A stretch of DNA of 64,000 bases, from contig CAWCAT010000049.1 of assembly GCA_963793625.1 (NCBI GenBank), positions 248,001 through 312,000 of the forward strand. Direction: 5' to 3'. Below are positions 1 to 7,248 of the stretch, in pieces (the first letter of the stretch is position 1; every line of letters starts with the position of its first letter). Below the pieces are notes generated by a model that saw nothing but the letters and a program-made list of their open reading frames with translations, had not been told where the DNA came from and made no database searches. The translations under genes were made by a program, and so were the position numbers. This stretch comes from G963668605 sp963793625. Its GTDB lineage: Bacteria; Acidobacteriota; Terriglobia; Bryobacterales; Bryobacteraceae.

Positions 1-528
1 CATCGGATAAAAGCAGACGTAGCGAGCGGGCGGGATCTCTGGCCACAGGCGGGTTGCCATGGCCTGACGCTGGCGCGCGAGCACTTCCTCGACACCGGCA
101 TTCCACTCTGGCGTGCCCGGCTGAAGTCCGCGCTCGGCAAGTGCTGCGTAGGTCTTGGCTGTAGATTCGTAAAGGCCCAATTCGACGATCGACAGGTAAG
201 AGTGGGTCTCTTCCAGAAACCCCCAAAGCGCGAGGGTGCGCAGGCGCAACTCCACTTCATTCAGTTCATCGAACGTCCTACGGAAGTGCAGGAACATCAG
301 GTCGCCCTTGTGTCCTAACATCGAGAAGATGGCGCTGCCGCACGCTCCGCCCTGCTCCATTTCCGCGAGAACCCGCGAGGCTTCCGCGATCATGTGTTCC
401 TGCTCAGCAGGCGGCACTTCGCGCAGATGGGTCCACTTTACGCGAAACATCTGATGCAGGACGGCCGCGCCTTCCAGGGTCAATGGTACTTCTGGCAGTT
501 GAACTTCTTCGATATTCCCAGCACTCAT
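1..528 (-). CDS. hemQ: Coproheme decarboxylase HemQ/ChdC, 3'-truncated by window edge
   Basis: This is the N-terminal 176 residues of a chlorite-dismutase-fold protein. The reading frame is open from an ATG at 528 to base 1 and leaves the window without a stop. It contains the segments GHKGDLMFLHFR (about residues 73-84), LWGFLEETHSYLSIVELGLY and, at the very edge, CFYPM. In ChdC enzymes the Tyr of the Y-P-M motif is the catalytic tyrosine of coproheme decarboxylation, the last step of coproporphyrin-dependent haem synthesis in the cytoplasm. The family is about 230-250 residues long, so roughly 60-70 C-terminal residues, including the expected proximal His, are outside the window. The start lies 2 bp after the stop of the receiver-domain gene, so the two are probably co-transcribed. 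Identification is from recognised motifs and is fairly secure. Confidence 0.85.
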   Translation of the reverse strand, partial: MSAGNIEEVQLPEVPLTLEGAAVLHQMFRVKWTHLREVPPAEQEHMIAEASRVLAEMEQGGACGSAIFSMLGHKGDLMFLHFRRTFDELNEVELRLRTLALWGFLEETHSYLSIVELGLYESTAKTYAALAERGLQPGTPEWNAGVEEVLARQRQAMATRLWPEIPPARYVCFYPM

Positions 529-530
529 AC

Positions 531-926
531 CTAACTATGATGGCACGGCGGAGTCATCAGGTTCTGTATGGATTCGATCAGCATGCGCGGCACGAAGGGT
601 TTCTGCAGGAATCCGATCTGTTCCTCTAATAATGCCGAGTAATTGGCTTTATCTATCGGATACCCGCTGCACACCAGCACGCGCAACGTGGGATGGACTT
701 CCAACATTCGGCGCAGAAGTTCGTCGCCGGGTAGGTCAGGCATCGTGAGATCCGCAATCACAAGGGCGTAGCGCTTGGGATCTGCTGAAAAGAGCGTCCA
801 GGCATCCTCGCCAGAGTCGCACGTGTCAACTTCATAGCCGAGGTTCGAGACAAAGCGTTGCATCAACTGGAGCAGCGCTGTCTCGTCATCTACAATCAAG
901 ACGCGGGCAGGTTGTTCGGCTGTCAT
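531..926 (-). CDS. Stand-alone response-regulator receiver domain protein
   Basis: This 131-residue protein is a CheY-like receiver domain with no output domain. The acidic pocket (D13, D14), the phosphoacceptor D59 in the IADLTMPD segment, the conserved S87 and the K109 of QKPF are all present, so it should be phosphorylatable. It probably receives phosphate from an unlinked histidine kinase and acts by protein-protein contact; no kinase gene is in the window. It directly precedes hemQ with a 2-bp gap on the same strand. Divergent to it, 88 bp away, is the DUF4139-like gene. The partner and target are unknown; only the domain assignment is firm. Confidence 0.9.
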   Translation of the reverse strand: MTAEQPARVLIVDDETALLQLMQRFVSNLGYEVDTCDSGEDAWTLFSADPKRYALVIADLTMPDLPGDELLRRMLEVHPTLRVLVCSGYPIDKANYSALLEEQIGFLQKPFVPRMLIESIQNLMTPPCHHS

Positions 927-1014
927 GCGATTTCCAGAGTTCAGCGACTATATTCTCGCACGGCTCAGGATCGTATGTAACTGGCTTGCTCGCCCGACCG
1001 TCGAGAGGAATGAC

Positions 1015-3009
1015 ATGATACGAACGATTCTAGCGTGTGCAGCAGTCAGCGGGATGGCTCTAGCAGCGGAGTTGCCCGTGAAGCAAGTGATCCTCTACAA
1101 ACACGGGGTGGGCTATTTTGAGCGCTCCGGCACCTTGGCAGCCGGGGAATCGGTGCGTCTGGATTTCAAGGTCGAAGACATGAACGACGTGCTGAAATCG
1201 CTAACCGTGGAAGATAAAGGCGGCGGCAAGGTGACCGGGATCCGCTATGATTCCAGCGAGCCGGTCGAGCGCAAGCTGGCCGAATTTCCGTTTAAACTGA
1301 ATCCGGGGATTTCGCTGGCTCAGGTCCTCGACCAGTTCAAAGGTGCGCGCCTGGAGTTGAAGGTGGGGCCACAAAGCGTGGCCGGGATCATTGTCAGCGC
1401 GCGTATGACGCCGGGTTCGGACAAGCAGCCGGAGAAACAGGAAGTCGCGCTGCTGCTGGATGGCGGCGAGATGCGCTACATCGATCTGTTGACTGCGAGC
1501 AGCATTCGGTTTAGCGAGGTGAGCCTACAGCAGAAGTTCAAGGAATATCTGGAGGTGGTCTCGGCGGCGCGCTCGCGCGAAAAGCGCGGGGTCTATCTCG
1601 ATTCCACGGACAAGAACTCGCGCCAGTTGACCGCGAGTTACATGATTCCGATGCCGGCCTGGAAGTCCAGCTACCGACTGATCTTCGGCACAGAGCCGGA
1701 GCCGATGCTGGAAGGCTGGGCCATTATCGACAACACGACCGGCGATGATTGGGTGAACGTGCGGTTGGCGCTGATTTCAGGACGCCCGACGTCGTTCATC
1801 AGCGAGTTGTATGAGCCGAAGTATGTCGCGCGCGCCAAGGCGGAATTGCCGGACGAAGGCGGCGCGGGTCCGGTGGTCTATGAGCAGGCTATGAGTGCTC
1901 CGGCTGCTGCGCCACCGCCGCTACAAAGGAAAGCGATGAGCGGCGGAGTTGGTGTCGTGGGGCCCAAGTCCGCAGATATGATGGCGGACCGTGCCGAGGT
2001 GCGCGTAAACATGGCAAGTTCGGCGGCAGTCACGACAGAAACACGCGAGATGGGCGAATTATTCGAGTACCGCTTTTCACAGCCCGTCACCGTAAAGAAG
2101 AGCGAATCCGCCATGATTCCGTTCCTGCAGCAGAAGGTGGCTGCGCGAAAGTTGCTGATCTACTCCGAGCAGCAGGGCTCTGTCCATCCGTTGACGTCGG
2201 CGGAATTGTCGAATTCCACTGGAAAGACTCTGGATGGCGGCCCGGTAACGGTGTTCGACAGCAATGCGTACGCGGGCGAGGCATTAATGGGGACGCTGAA
2301 GATTGGCGACAAGCGGCTGATCAGTTATGGTGTCGATCTGGGCGCGCGCGTAACGACTAAATATGACAGCAAAGCCAACGTGATTCGCGAGGTGCATCTG
2401 AATCGCGGCGTGCTCACGGCGAAGACTGCGCGGCAGGACGTCAAAACCTACACGATCCGCAACGCTGACCAGAAGGCAAAAACGCTGATCATCGAGCATC
2501 CGGCACGGCCGATGTTCAAGTTGCTGAGTCCCAAGCCGGCTGAGACCACGCCGAATAATTACCGCTTCGAGGTGAAACTGGCCGCGGGAGGCAGTGAGAC
2601 GCTCGGAGTAACTGAAGAATTTGTGTACGACTCAACGAGCGCGGTAGCGAATATGACCCCGGACCTTATCCTGCGATATACCCAGAACAAAGAGCTCAAT
2701 GCGACGGCGCGCAAGCAATTGGAACGAATTCTTGAGCAAAAGCGGCAAATCGCGGCATCCGATGAGAACATCCGGCGGACCACAACCGAACTCGCTGAGA
2801 TTGATCGCGATCAGCAGCGTGTGCGCGAGAACATCAATAGCCTGAACCGCGTGGCCGGACAGCAGGACCAGGTGCAGAAGTACTCGCGGCAGCTGGCTGA
2901 CCAGGAAGCGCGCGTGGCGCAGTTGCGGGACCAGCAGAGCGAGGCGCGCAAGCGCAAGGCTGCGTTGGAAGCGGAGTTGAACAAGTTGTTGGAGACGTTG
3001 GAATTCTGA
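1015..3009 (+). CDS. Secreted DUF4139-like protein with C-terminal coiled coil
   Basis: A 664-residue protein. An in-frame ATG exists 90 bp upstream at 925, but the ATG at 1015 is preferred: it follows the purine-rich GAGAGGA and begins a clean signal peptide (MIRTILACAAVSGMALA, cleavage before AELPVK). The mature N-terminus (VILYKHGVGYFERSG) and the body resemble DUF4139/mucoidy-inhibitor-type proteins that are frequent in acidobacteria. The last ~100 residues are rich in E, R, Q and A with heptad-like spacing and should form a long coiled coil. A glycine/alanine/proline-rich linker lies at about residues 290-320. It is probably exported to the periplasm or outer surface. No catalytic motif was recognised, so function is unknown and the family label is tentative. 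Confidence 0.7.
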   Translation: MIRTILACAAVSGMALAAELPVKQVILYKHGVGYFERSGTLAAGESVRLDFKVEDMNDVLKSLTVEDKGGGKVTGIRYDSSEPVERKLAEFPFKLNPGISLAQVLDQFKGARLELKVGPQSVAGIIVSARMTPGSDKQPEKQEVALLLDGGEMRYIDLLTASSIRFSEVSLQQKFKEYLEVVSAARSREKRGVYLDSTDKNSRQLTASYMIPMPAWKSSYRLIFGTEPEPMLEGWAIIDNTTGDDWVNVRLALISGRPTSFISELYEPKYVARAKAELPDEGGAGPVVYEQAMSAPAAAPPPLQRKAMSGGVGVVGPKSADMMADRAEVRVNMASSAAVTTETREMGELFEYRFSQPVTVKKSESAMIPFLQQKVAARKLLIYSEQQGSVHPLTSAELSNSTGKTLDGGPVTVFDSNAYAGEALMGTLKIGDKRLISYGVDLGARVTTKYDSKANVIREVHLNRGVLTAKTARQDVKTYTIRNADQKAKTLIIEHPARPMFKLLSPKPAETTPNNYRFEVKLAAGGSETLGVTEEFVYDSTSAVANMTPDLILRYTQNKELNATARKQLERILEQKRQIAASDENIRRTTTELAEIDRDQQRVRENINSLNRVAGQQDQVQKYSRQLADQEARVAQLRDQQSEARKRKAALEAELNKLLETLEF

Positions 3010-3016
3010 AATTCCA

Positions 3017-3967
3017 TCAGCCGCGATTTGGACGCTCCGCGCCGGAGTGCTTGAGGTAAGGGCCAGGCTTGCCATTTGGCAGGATGGTGCGGTCGTCAGT
3101 TCGCGTGAGCATCAATTGCTGGCCCGTTAACTCGCGGGCGCCGCGCAGGTTTGCGCCGCGGAAATCCGCCAGCGTAAGATCCGCGCCGCCGAAGCGGCTT
3201 TCGCATAATGTCGCTCGGACGAAGCTGACGCCGGCGAGGCGGGCCTCGCGAAAATCACATTCCTGCAAGCTGGATTTATCGAAGTAAGAACGCGACAGAT
3301 CAGCGCGGAAAAAGCGGGCGCAGTTTAGTTCCGCAGTCGAAACATCGCAGGTGAGCAGATGGGCCCTGCTGAAATTTGCCGAGGTGCCAGCCACGCTCAT
3401 TAAACGGCAGAGTTGCAGGCGTGCATGATAGAAAACCGCATTCTCAATCTTTGCGTTTGACAGATTGCATTCAAAAAACTTGGCCTGATGAAAAGCAGCA
3501 GCGTTGGCTCGTACGGATGAAAAATCGACCTGCTGCAGAACGGCATCCATCCAGCGGCTCTCCACCATGGACGCCAGACGAAAAGAAGCACCCTGGATTT
3601 GCGCTTCTGAGAAGTTTGCGCCGGTAAGCCAAGCCTCTTCGAAACGGGCGCAGCCCAAGTCCGCGTGCGTCAGATCCGAATCCGAGAGCATAGCCCGGCG
3701 AAAATCGCACGAGTCCAGATCGCTGTTTCCCAGGTTTGCCGAAGTCAGGTCTGCGTCCAACCAGGTTGTCCCTTTAAGCCGAGCGGAATTCAGATTAATT
3801 CCCTGCAATTTACGGTCATTAAAGGTGAGACCTTCGAGGTTGGCCATCTTTCCGCCTGGCCGTTGCTCCAGCCAGGCTTCATGCGCTTCAAGGATCGCGC
3901 GCAGGCTTTTCGGTTGGGTAGGCTGAAGTGCTTCCGGTGTAACGGCCGTCGAAGTAGATAGTCTCAT
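3017..3967 (-). CDS. Pentapeptide-repeat protein
   Basis: A 316-residue protein built of A(D/N)LXX-type pentapeptide repeats from about residue 45 to residue 290 (for example LDADLTSANLGNSDLDSCDF and ADLTLADFRGANLRGA). Such repeats fold into a right-handed quadrilateral beta-helix. The N-terminal ~40 residues contain a helical segment (LRAILEAHEAWLEQRPGG) ahead of the helix. No signal peptide or membrane segment is seen, so it is expected in the cytoplasm. Known members range from gyrase-protecting Qnr/MfpA to proteins of unknown role; nothing here points to one of these. It is convergent with the upstream coding region (7 bp between stops), so it is independently transcribed. Confidence 0.85.
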   Translation of the reverse strand: MRLSTSTAVTPEALQPTQPKSLRAILEAHEAWLEQRPGGKMANLEGLTFNDRKLQGINLNSARLKGTTWLDADLTSANLGNSDLDSCDFRRAMLSDSDLTHADLGCARFEEAWLTGANFSEAQIQGASFRLASMVESRWMDAVLQQVDFSSVRANAAAFHQAKFFECNLSNAKIENAVFYHARLQLCRLMSVAGTSANFSRAHLLTCDVSTAELNCARFFRADLSRSYFDKSSLQECDFREARLAGVSFVRATLCESRFGGADLTLADFRGANLRGARELTGQQLMLTRTDDRTILPNGKPGPYLKHSGAERPNRG

Positions 3968-4066
3968 TCCGCTGTGCTTATCGGCTCAGCAACATGGAAT
4001 GTGAAAGGAATTGAGCAGCCCGGCCACGCAAAGGCTGGAAACAGCGTGGCCGGGATTCAGGAGAGA

Positions 4067-4609
4067 TCAGGAGGCCACGGGCATGGATTGCAATTGCCGC
4101 ATCTGTTCGCGCATCGCTTCGATGGAGTTCACCAACCCGCGGACATCCGCAACCGGGAAAGTGGCAGTTGGCAGACCGAGCCAGTGCAGCGCCAAGCGGC
4201 ATTGGACCAGCTTCATTGTCCAGGCAAAGCGCAGACGTTGCTGCAAAAGGGCGGCCGCGAAACTGGAGCGGTCCTCCGTAGCGTGCAGCATCATCACCCG
4301 CGCTACGGTGCAGAGACGGTCGAAATCCCGTGTGAGAAGGCCGAGGTAAAGCCGGAAAATTCGTCGCCGTTGCGCCGCCAACTTGCGGCCCAATGCAGGA
4401 CGATAGCCGGGTTCCGTAGCAATGAATTCGAGATCGGAAGTGCCCAACAGTCTCTGCATGGGCTTGTATCGTGAGACCTCGTAGGAACGGACCCATTCGG
4501 CGTCCGGAAGTTCCACCGAGCCGGTGGAAACGACACGGCGAAAGAAAGCGATCAAGATCGCCGATAGTAAAACAGTAATACAGACAGCAGCTATCAGAAG
4601 TACATTCAT
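4067..4609 (-). CDS. Unknown protein with one N-terminal membrane anchor
   Basis: A 180-residue protein, not recognised. The ATG at 4609 is chosen because GGAGAAGG lies 6-7 bp upstream; an ATG 21 bp further up would place that Shine-Dalgarno sequence inside the gene. Residues 1-22 (NVLLIAAVCITVLLSAILIAF) form one hydrophobic helix, followed by a basic, arginine-rich cytoplasmic region that is mostly helical. The gene lies downstream of the multi-pass membrane protein at 4705-5484 in the same direction, separated by about 95 bp of AT-rich sequence holding a possible promoter (4638-4666). Confidence 0.6.
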   Translation of the reverse strand: MNVLLIAAVCITVLLSAILIAFFRRVVSTGSVELPDAEWVRSYEVSRYKPMQRLLGTSDLEFIATEPGYRPALGRKLAAQRRRIFRLYLGLLTRDFDRLCTVARVMMLHATEDRSSFAAALLQQRLRFAWTMKLVQCRLALHWLGLPTATFPVADVRGLVNSIEAMREQMRQLQSMPVAS

Positions 4610-4637
4610 GCAATCACCTTCTCCACTCAACTGACTC

Positions 4638-4666
4638 AGAATAACGAACTTCCGAATCAGAGTAAA
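4638..4666 (-). promoter_or_regulatory. Possible sigma-70-type promoter for the 4067-4609 gene
   Basis: On the minus strand, TTTACT (4666-4661, four matches to TTGACA) and TATTCT (4643-4638, four matches to TATAAT) are separated by exactly 17 bp. The predicted start of transcription is about 20 bp upstream of the ATG at 4609. The surrounding sequence is clearly more AT-rich than the flanking genes. Prediction from sequence only. Confidence 0.3.
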
Positions 4667-4704
4667 TAGTAAATTGAGATGAATTTTTAAGAATTAAGTA
4701 GTAA

Positions 4705-5484
4705 TTATTTTTTGCTGCGGTCCACCAGGCTGTCATTGATCGATTTGAGTTGCTGTAGCAAACGTAATTCTTGTTCCTCGGTCCATTTCACGCCAACACG
4801 TTTCATGCGCTTTTCGCCCTCGGCACGAAGCCAGAAGACCCAGCTAAACAGGACGCACGCAGTAAGCGCGCCGAGCAGCATGCTGAGTGTCCGCGCAACG
4901 CTCGGGCCCACAAGGTTGCGATAGAACACGCCCATCGTGGTCGCAAGAAAGTAGATTACATTCAAAACAGCGTGAAGGACAGTGTTTTTCTTCAGTGGAA
5001 TCGGATAATAAGCGATAAAGCCTGTCATTACGGCAATGAATAATACAAGGCTGAACGCGACACCGCGACGGATCCAGTTGACCATTCCGAGAACTGGGTA
5101 CATGGGGTTGGAGTTGCCCAGATCGACCACGAGTGAGCCACCGGCAACCAGCAGACAGACTACCATTGCGATCAGCATGGTGCGAGTGCCCCAGCGCTGA
5201 ATCCCCGGATAGTCGTTTAGCACCAGGGAGTACAATTCGTACATGACAAAATAGTAGGATATATTTGTAATTAATTGCGCCGCGATCCAAATGTGCACAA
5301 AAAGATTTGTATTGGGATTCAACGGCAGAAGCACGGCAGTGAAGAGCAACTGCAACGCGAGGTATGACGTAAATTTTGGATAGGTCGCGGCAAGCCTGGT
5401 GCGGAACAGCTTAAATAGCAGAACAACGTAACCCGAAATCGAGATCAGGTAGATGCAGCGCTCAAGGGCGGAAACCGGCGTCAT
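4705..5484 (-). CDS. Multi-pass integral membrane protein, unknown function
   Basis: A 259-residue protein from the ATG at 5484; a GTG at 5508 would add eight residues and cannot be excluded because neither start has a clear Shine-Dalgarno sequence. About seven hydrophobic segments are visible (for example IYLISISGYVVLLF, YLALQLLFTAVLLPL, MLIAMVVCLLVAGGSLVV, AFSLVLFIAVMTGFIAYY and LSMLLGALTACVLFSWVF). A basic C-terminal tail (MKRVGVKWTEEQELRLLQQL) is probably cytoplasmic. No transporter or enzyme signature was recognised. It lies about 65 bp downstream of the small secreted peptide gene on the same strand, so the two may be expressed together. Confidence 0.7.
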   Translation of the reverse strand: MTPVSALERCIYLISISGYVVLLFKLFRTRLAATYPKFTSYLALQLLFTAVLLPLNPNTNLFVHIWIAAQLITNISYYFVMYELYSLVLNDYPGIQRWGTRTMLIAMVVCLLVAGGSLVVDLGNSNPMYPVLGMVNWIRRGVAFSLVLFIAVMTGFIAYYPIPLKKNTVLHAVLNVIYFLATTMGVFYRNLVGPSVARTLSMLLGALTACVLFSWVFWLRAEGEKRMKRVGVKWTEEQELRLLQQLKSINDSLVDRSKK

Positions 5485-5548
5485 GATGAGATGTGAGGTA
5501 GTAAACACTCATGTTATCACCATGGCGCCGGCTCTAAACCTGCCCATA

Positions 5549-5683
5549 CTAGCGTGCGGCGACTTGAGAGCTGACTTCGGGGCACGGGTAGCAACCCGGC
5601 TCGGGGAGACTGGCCAGACCCTGCCCGGCTACGGCTACGAACTGGATGGCGAGGATGAGTGCGAAGATCGTTTTTTTCAACAT
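5549..5683 (-). CDS. Short secreted peptide with a CxxC motif (44 aa)
   Basis: This small gene is easily missed. It has an ATG at 5683, an AGGAG Shine-Dalgarno sequence 10 bp upstream and a TAG stop at 5551-5549. Residues 1-24 form a textbook Sec signal peptide: two lysines, then IFALILAIQFVAVA, and a small-residue cleavage region near A19-A24. The mature part is only about 20 residues, rich in proline, with C31-Y-P-C34 (a CxxC). No homologous family can be named with certainty. The RBS, signal peptide and clean coding frame together support a real gene. Possible roles are a peptide signal, a metal or redox peptide, or a secreted toxin-like peptide; none can be chosen from sequence. Confidence 0.6.
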   Translation of the reverse strand: MLKKTIFALILAIQFVAVAGQGLASLPEPGCYPCPEVSSQVAAR

Positions 5684-5775
5684 TTTGATTGGGCTCCTGT
5701 TTTCTGTTTGCGGTCTCATGACCGGTGAGATCAGGTTATAGTCCTAGTACGTCTATAGGGGAATGAGGGAGAACA

Positions 5776-5793
5776 ATTTCCGAATTCAGAACA
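5776..5793. promoter_or_regulatory. Imperfect copy of the 18-bp regulator palindrome
   Basis: This 18-mer shares the right two-thirds (GAATTCAGAACA, 12 identical bases) with the perfect palindrome at 7156-7173; three of the six left-arm bases differ. It lies 94 bp upstream of the ATG of the 152-residue gene at 5888. The two copies flank the gene pair that meets at 6346/6379, which suggests both are operators of the XRE/S24-like regulator encoded there. Confidence 0.45.
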
Positions 5794-5887
5794 GGTAAGG
5801 CTTTTGCACTAATTGATAAGAAATTAATTCGCTTGCGGTGGGGCTGCGGTAAAATTCAAAAGGATGCGCGTTTCAAAGGACCTGAGC

Positions 5888-6346
5888 ATGGATTCGACTC
5901 AACAAAAGCAATCATTTGATCGCGATGCCGCCGCCAATATTTGGAGAAATACGCTTTCGCAAATTCCTTCTATCTTCGGCCGTATGGTGTATTTAGCGTC
6001 ACTCAGGAATCCTAATTCCGGCGATTATGAGCATCACGGAGTAGCCCAGTTTTTCGGCGCGGAGAAGGCTAATCAGGCACTCAGCGACAGCCATATGGAA
6101 GTCTTCGGAGAATGGCTCTGCATGGACCTGCAGCAGCAGAAAAGCGATCTGGACGTCTATCTTTCCGGACTAGAGGGAGTGCGCAGAATTGTACTCAGCA
6201 CGTGGCTGCGACTGGAACCATACCGTGGATGTGTGCCGGGGGCAGCACGCGAGGTCGAACGTGAATTGTACTTAGCGGATTTGGAAATTTTGCTGGCGAT
6301 GCTCAGGAACGAGTATGGCGTCGCAGCCCTTGATCGAGACGCATAG
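5888..6346 (+). CDS. Unknown 152-residue protein, putative target of the XRE/S24-like regulator
   Basis: The ATG at 5888 is preferred because AAAGGA lies 7 bp upstream; the in-frame ATG at 5864 has AAAGG directly abutting it, which is too close. The protein is soluble and mostly helical with no signal peptide, and contains the segments IFGRMVYLASLRN, HHGVAQFFGAEKAN and LDVYLSGLEGVRRIVLSTWL. No family is recognised. The gene is convergent with the XRE-type regulator (32 bp between stops), and a near copy of the palindrome found upstream of that regulator lies in its promoter region. This suggests regulation by that protein. Confidence 0.65.
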   Translation: MDSTQQKQSFDRDAAANIWRNTLSQIPSIFGRMVYLASLRNPNSGDYEHHGVAQFFGAEKANQALSDSHMEVFGEWLCMDLQQQKSDLDVYLSGLEGVRRIVLSTWLRLEPYRGCVPGAAREVERELYLADLEILLAMLRNEYGVAALDRDA

Positions 6347-6378
6347 CGACTCCGACAACCTGGCCTAAAACATCGATC

Positions 6379-7086
6379 TCATCGGGATAGCTGAAAATCC
6401 TTGGGAGCATAGCCCGAAGATGGGTGGGCCTGAACAATCAGTTGAGTCTCGTTGAGCGTACACCAACCAAAACAGTTCCCCTCGCGGTGTTCCAGAAAGT
6501 ATATGGGACGTTCGAACTCGTTGGTCCACTCACCGGTCATTATCTTGCGGCGGCTGTCATCAATTGCGACGACGGAACCGGGCTGAATGATCGGGTACAT
6601 AGCCCAGTCCTCCGTACCAATAAACGCGTATCGGTTATTCCTGACGTCCAGGCCATTTAGCATCATCAATGGTAACTTGCCCCATCGTTGGACGAAACGG
6701 CTGACGAAGGTCGTGCGCTTCAGGTCGATGCCTGGATCGAGCGAAAACGGAACCGAGATATCGCCGTGTCCATTGGAGTTGAATCCAATGGCGTGAGTGC
6801 CTTCGTGCTGCACGCTGGTAGCATCGCCGGGAAGTTCAGCCAGACTCACGCCGTACCACTCGAGGACCTCAGCCAGATCCAGACGGTATATCGCACAAAG
6901 CGTATACATCCGGTAGATCGAAGGGACGGTGCCTTTATTTTCGATGTCGGCAAGGCGACTCAGCGCCACCGTGAACTCGTCGTTCTTCCGCCGGTTGGCG
7001 ATCCGTTGACTCGCGTCCTCAACGTCTCTGTAGCGAAGATTCAATCGCTCCCGGACCCGTTTGAGTTTCTGGCCTGCGTCAACCAT
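6379..7086 (-). CDS. XRE-family regulator with S24/LexA-like C-terminal domain
   Basis: A 235-residue protein. Residues 1-65 form a helix-turn-helix (GQKLKRVRERLNLRYRDVED ... LSRLADIENKGTVPSIYRMYTLCAIYRLDLAEVLEWYG), of the type that begins with an N-terminal XRE domain. The C-terminal half resembles the S24 (LexA/CI) fold: DWAMYPIIQPGSVVAIDD aligns with the GDSMxPxIxxGDxVxVD motif. The position normally held by the catalytic Ser is Ala, so self-cleavage is unlikely and ligand or oligomer control is more plausible. A perfect 18-bp palindrome lies 70 bp upstream of its start and a near copy upstream of the neighbouring 5888 gene, suggesting autoregulation. Target functions are unknown. Confidence 0.75.
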   Translation of the reverse strand: MVDAGQKLKRVRERLNLRYRDVEDASQRIANRRKNDEFTVALSRLADIENKGTVPSIYRMYTLCAIYRLDLAEVLEWYGVSLAELPGDATSVQHEGTHAIGFNSNGHGDISVPFSLDPGIDLKRTTFVSRFVQRWGKLPLMMLNGLDVRNNRYAFIGTEDWAMYPIIQPGSVVAIDDSRRKIMTGEWTNEFERPIYFLEHREGNCFGWCTLNETQLIVQAHPSSGYAPKDFQLSR

Positions 7087-7109
7087 GATTGAATTGAATT
7101 GAAACTCGA

Positions 7110-7138
7110 ATTATAGCGAGTGTACACGGCGGGGGCAA
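7110..7138 (-). promoter_or_regulatory. Sigma-70-type promoter of the XRE/S24-like regulator
   Basis: On the minus strand, TTGCCC (7138-7133) and a perfect TATAAT (7115-7110) are separated by 17 bp. The expected transcription start is about 15 bp upstream of the ATG at 7086. The palindrome at 7156-7173 lies just upstream of the -35 element. Confidence 0.5.
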
Positions 7139-7155
7139 GCCAAATACGCCGGTTT

Positions 7156-7173
7156 TGTTCTGAATTCAGAACA
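7156..7173. promoter_or_regulatory. Perfect 18-bp palindromic operator TGTTCTGAATTCAGAACA
   Basis: TGTTCTGAATTCAGAACA reads identically on both strands. It lies 18 bp upstream of the -35 of the regulator promoter and 70 bp from its start codon. A copy matching at 15 of 18 positions lies at 5776-5793 upstream of the adjacent convergent gene. A symmetric site next to a dimeric HTH regulator, repeated once nearby, is the typical arrangement of an autoregulatory operator. The protein that binds it is an inference. Confidence 0.6.
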
Positions 7174-7248
7174 GCCTATTCATACGTCAATACAATCTGT
7201 AACCACCACACTGTGAAGGGTAACACTAAGTTACATTGCGTAGCGTAA

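Noticed and set aside
5453..5728. 91-residue plus-strand open frame
   Set aside because: The opposite strand encodes the small signal-peptide gene and the start of the membrane protein, both better supported.
7156..7173. Classical LexA box of the SOS response
   Set aside because: The palindrome does not fit CTGT-N8-ACAG or CGAAC-N4-GTTCG, and the nearby genes are not SOS genes.
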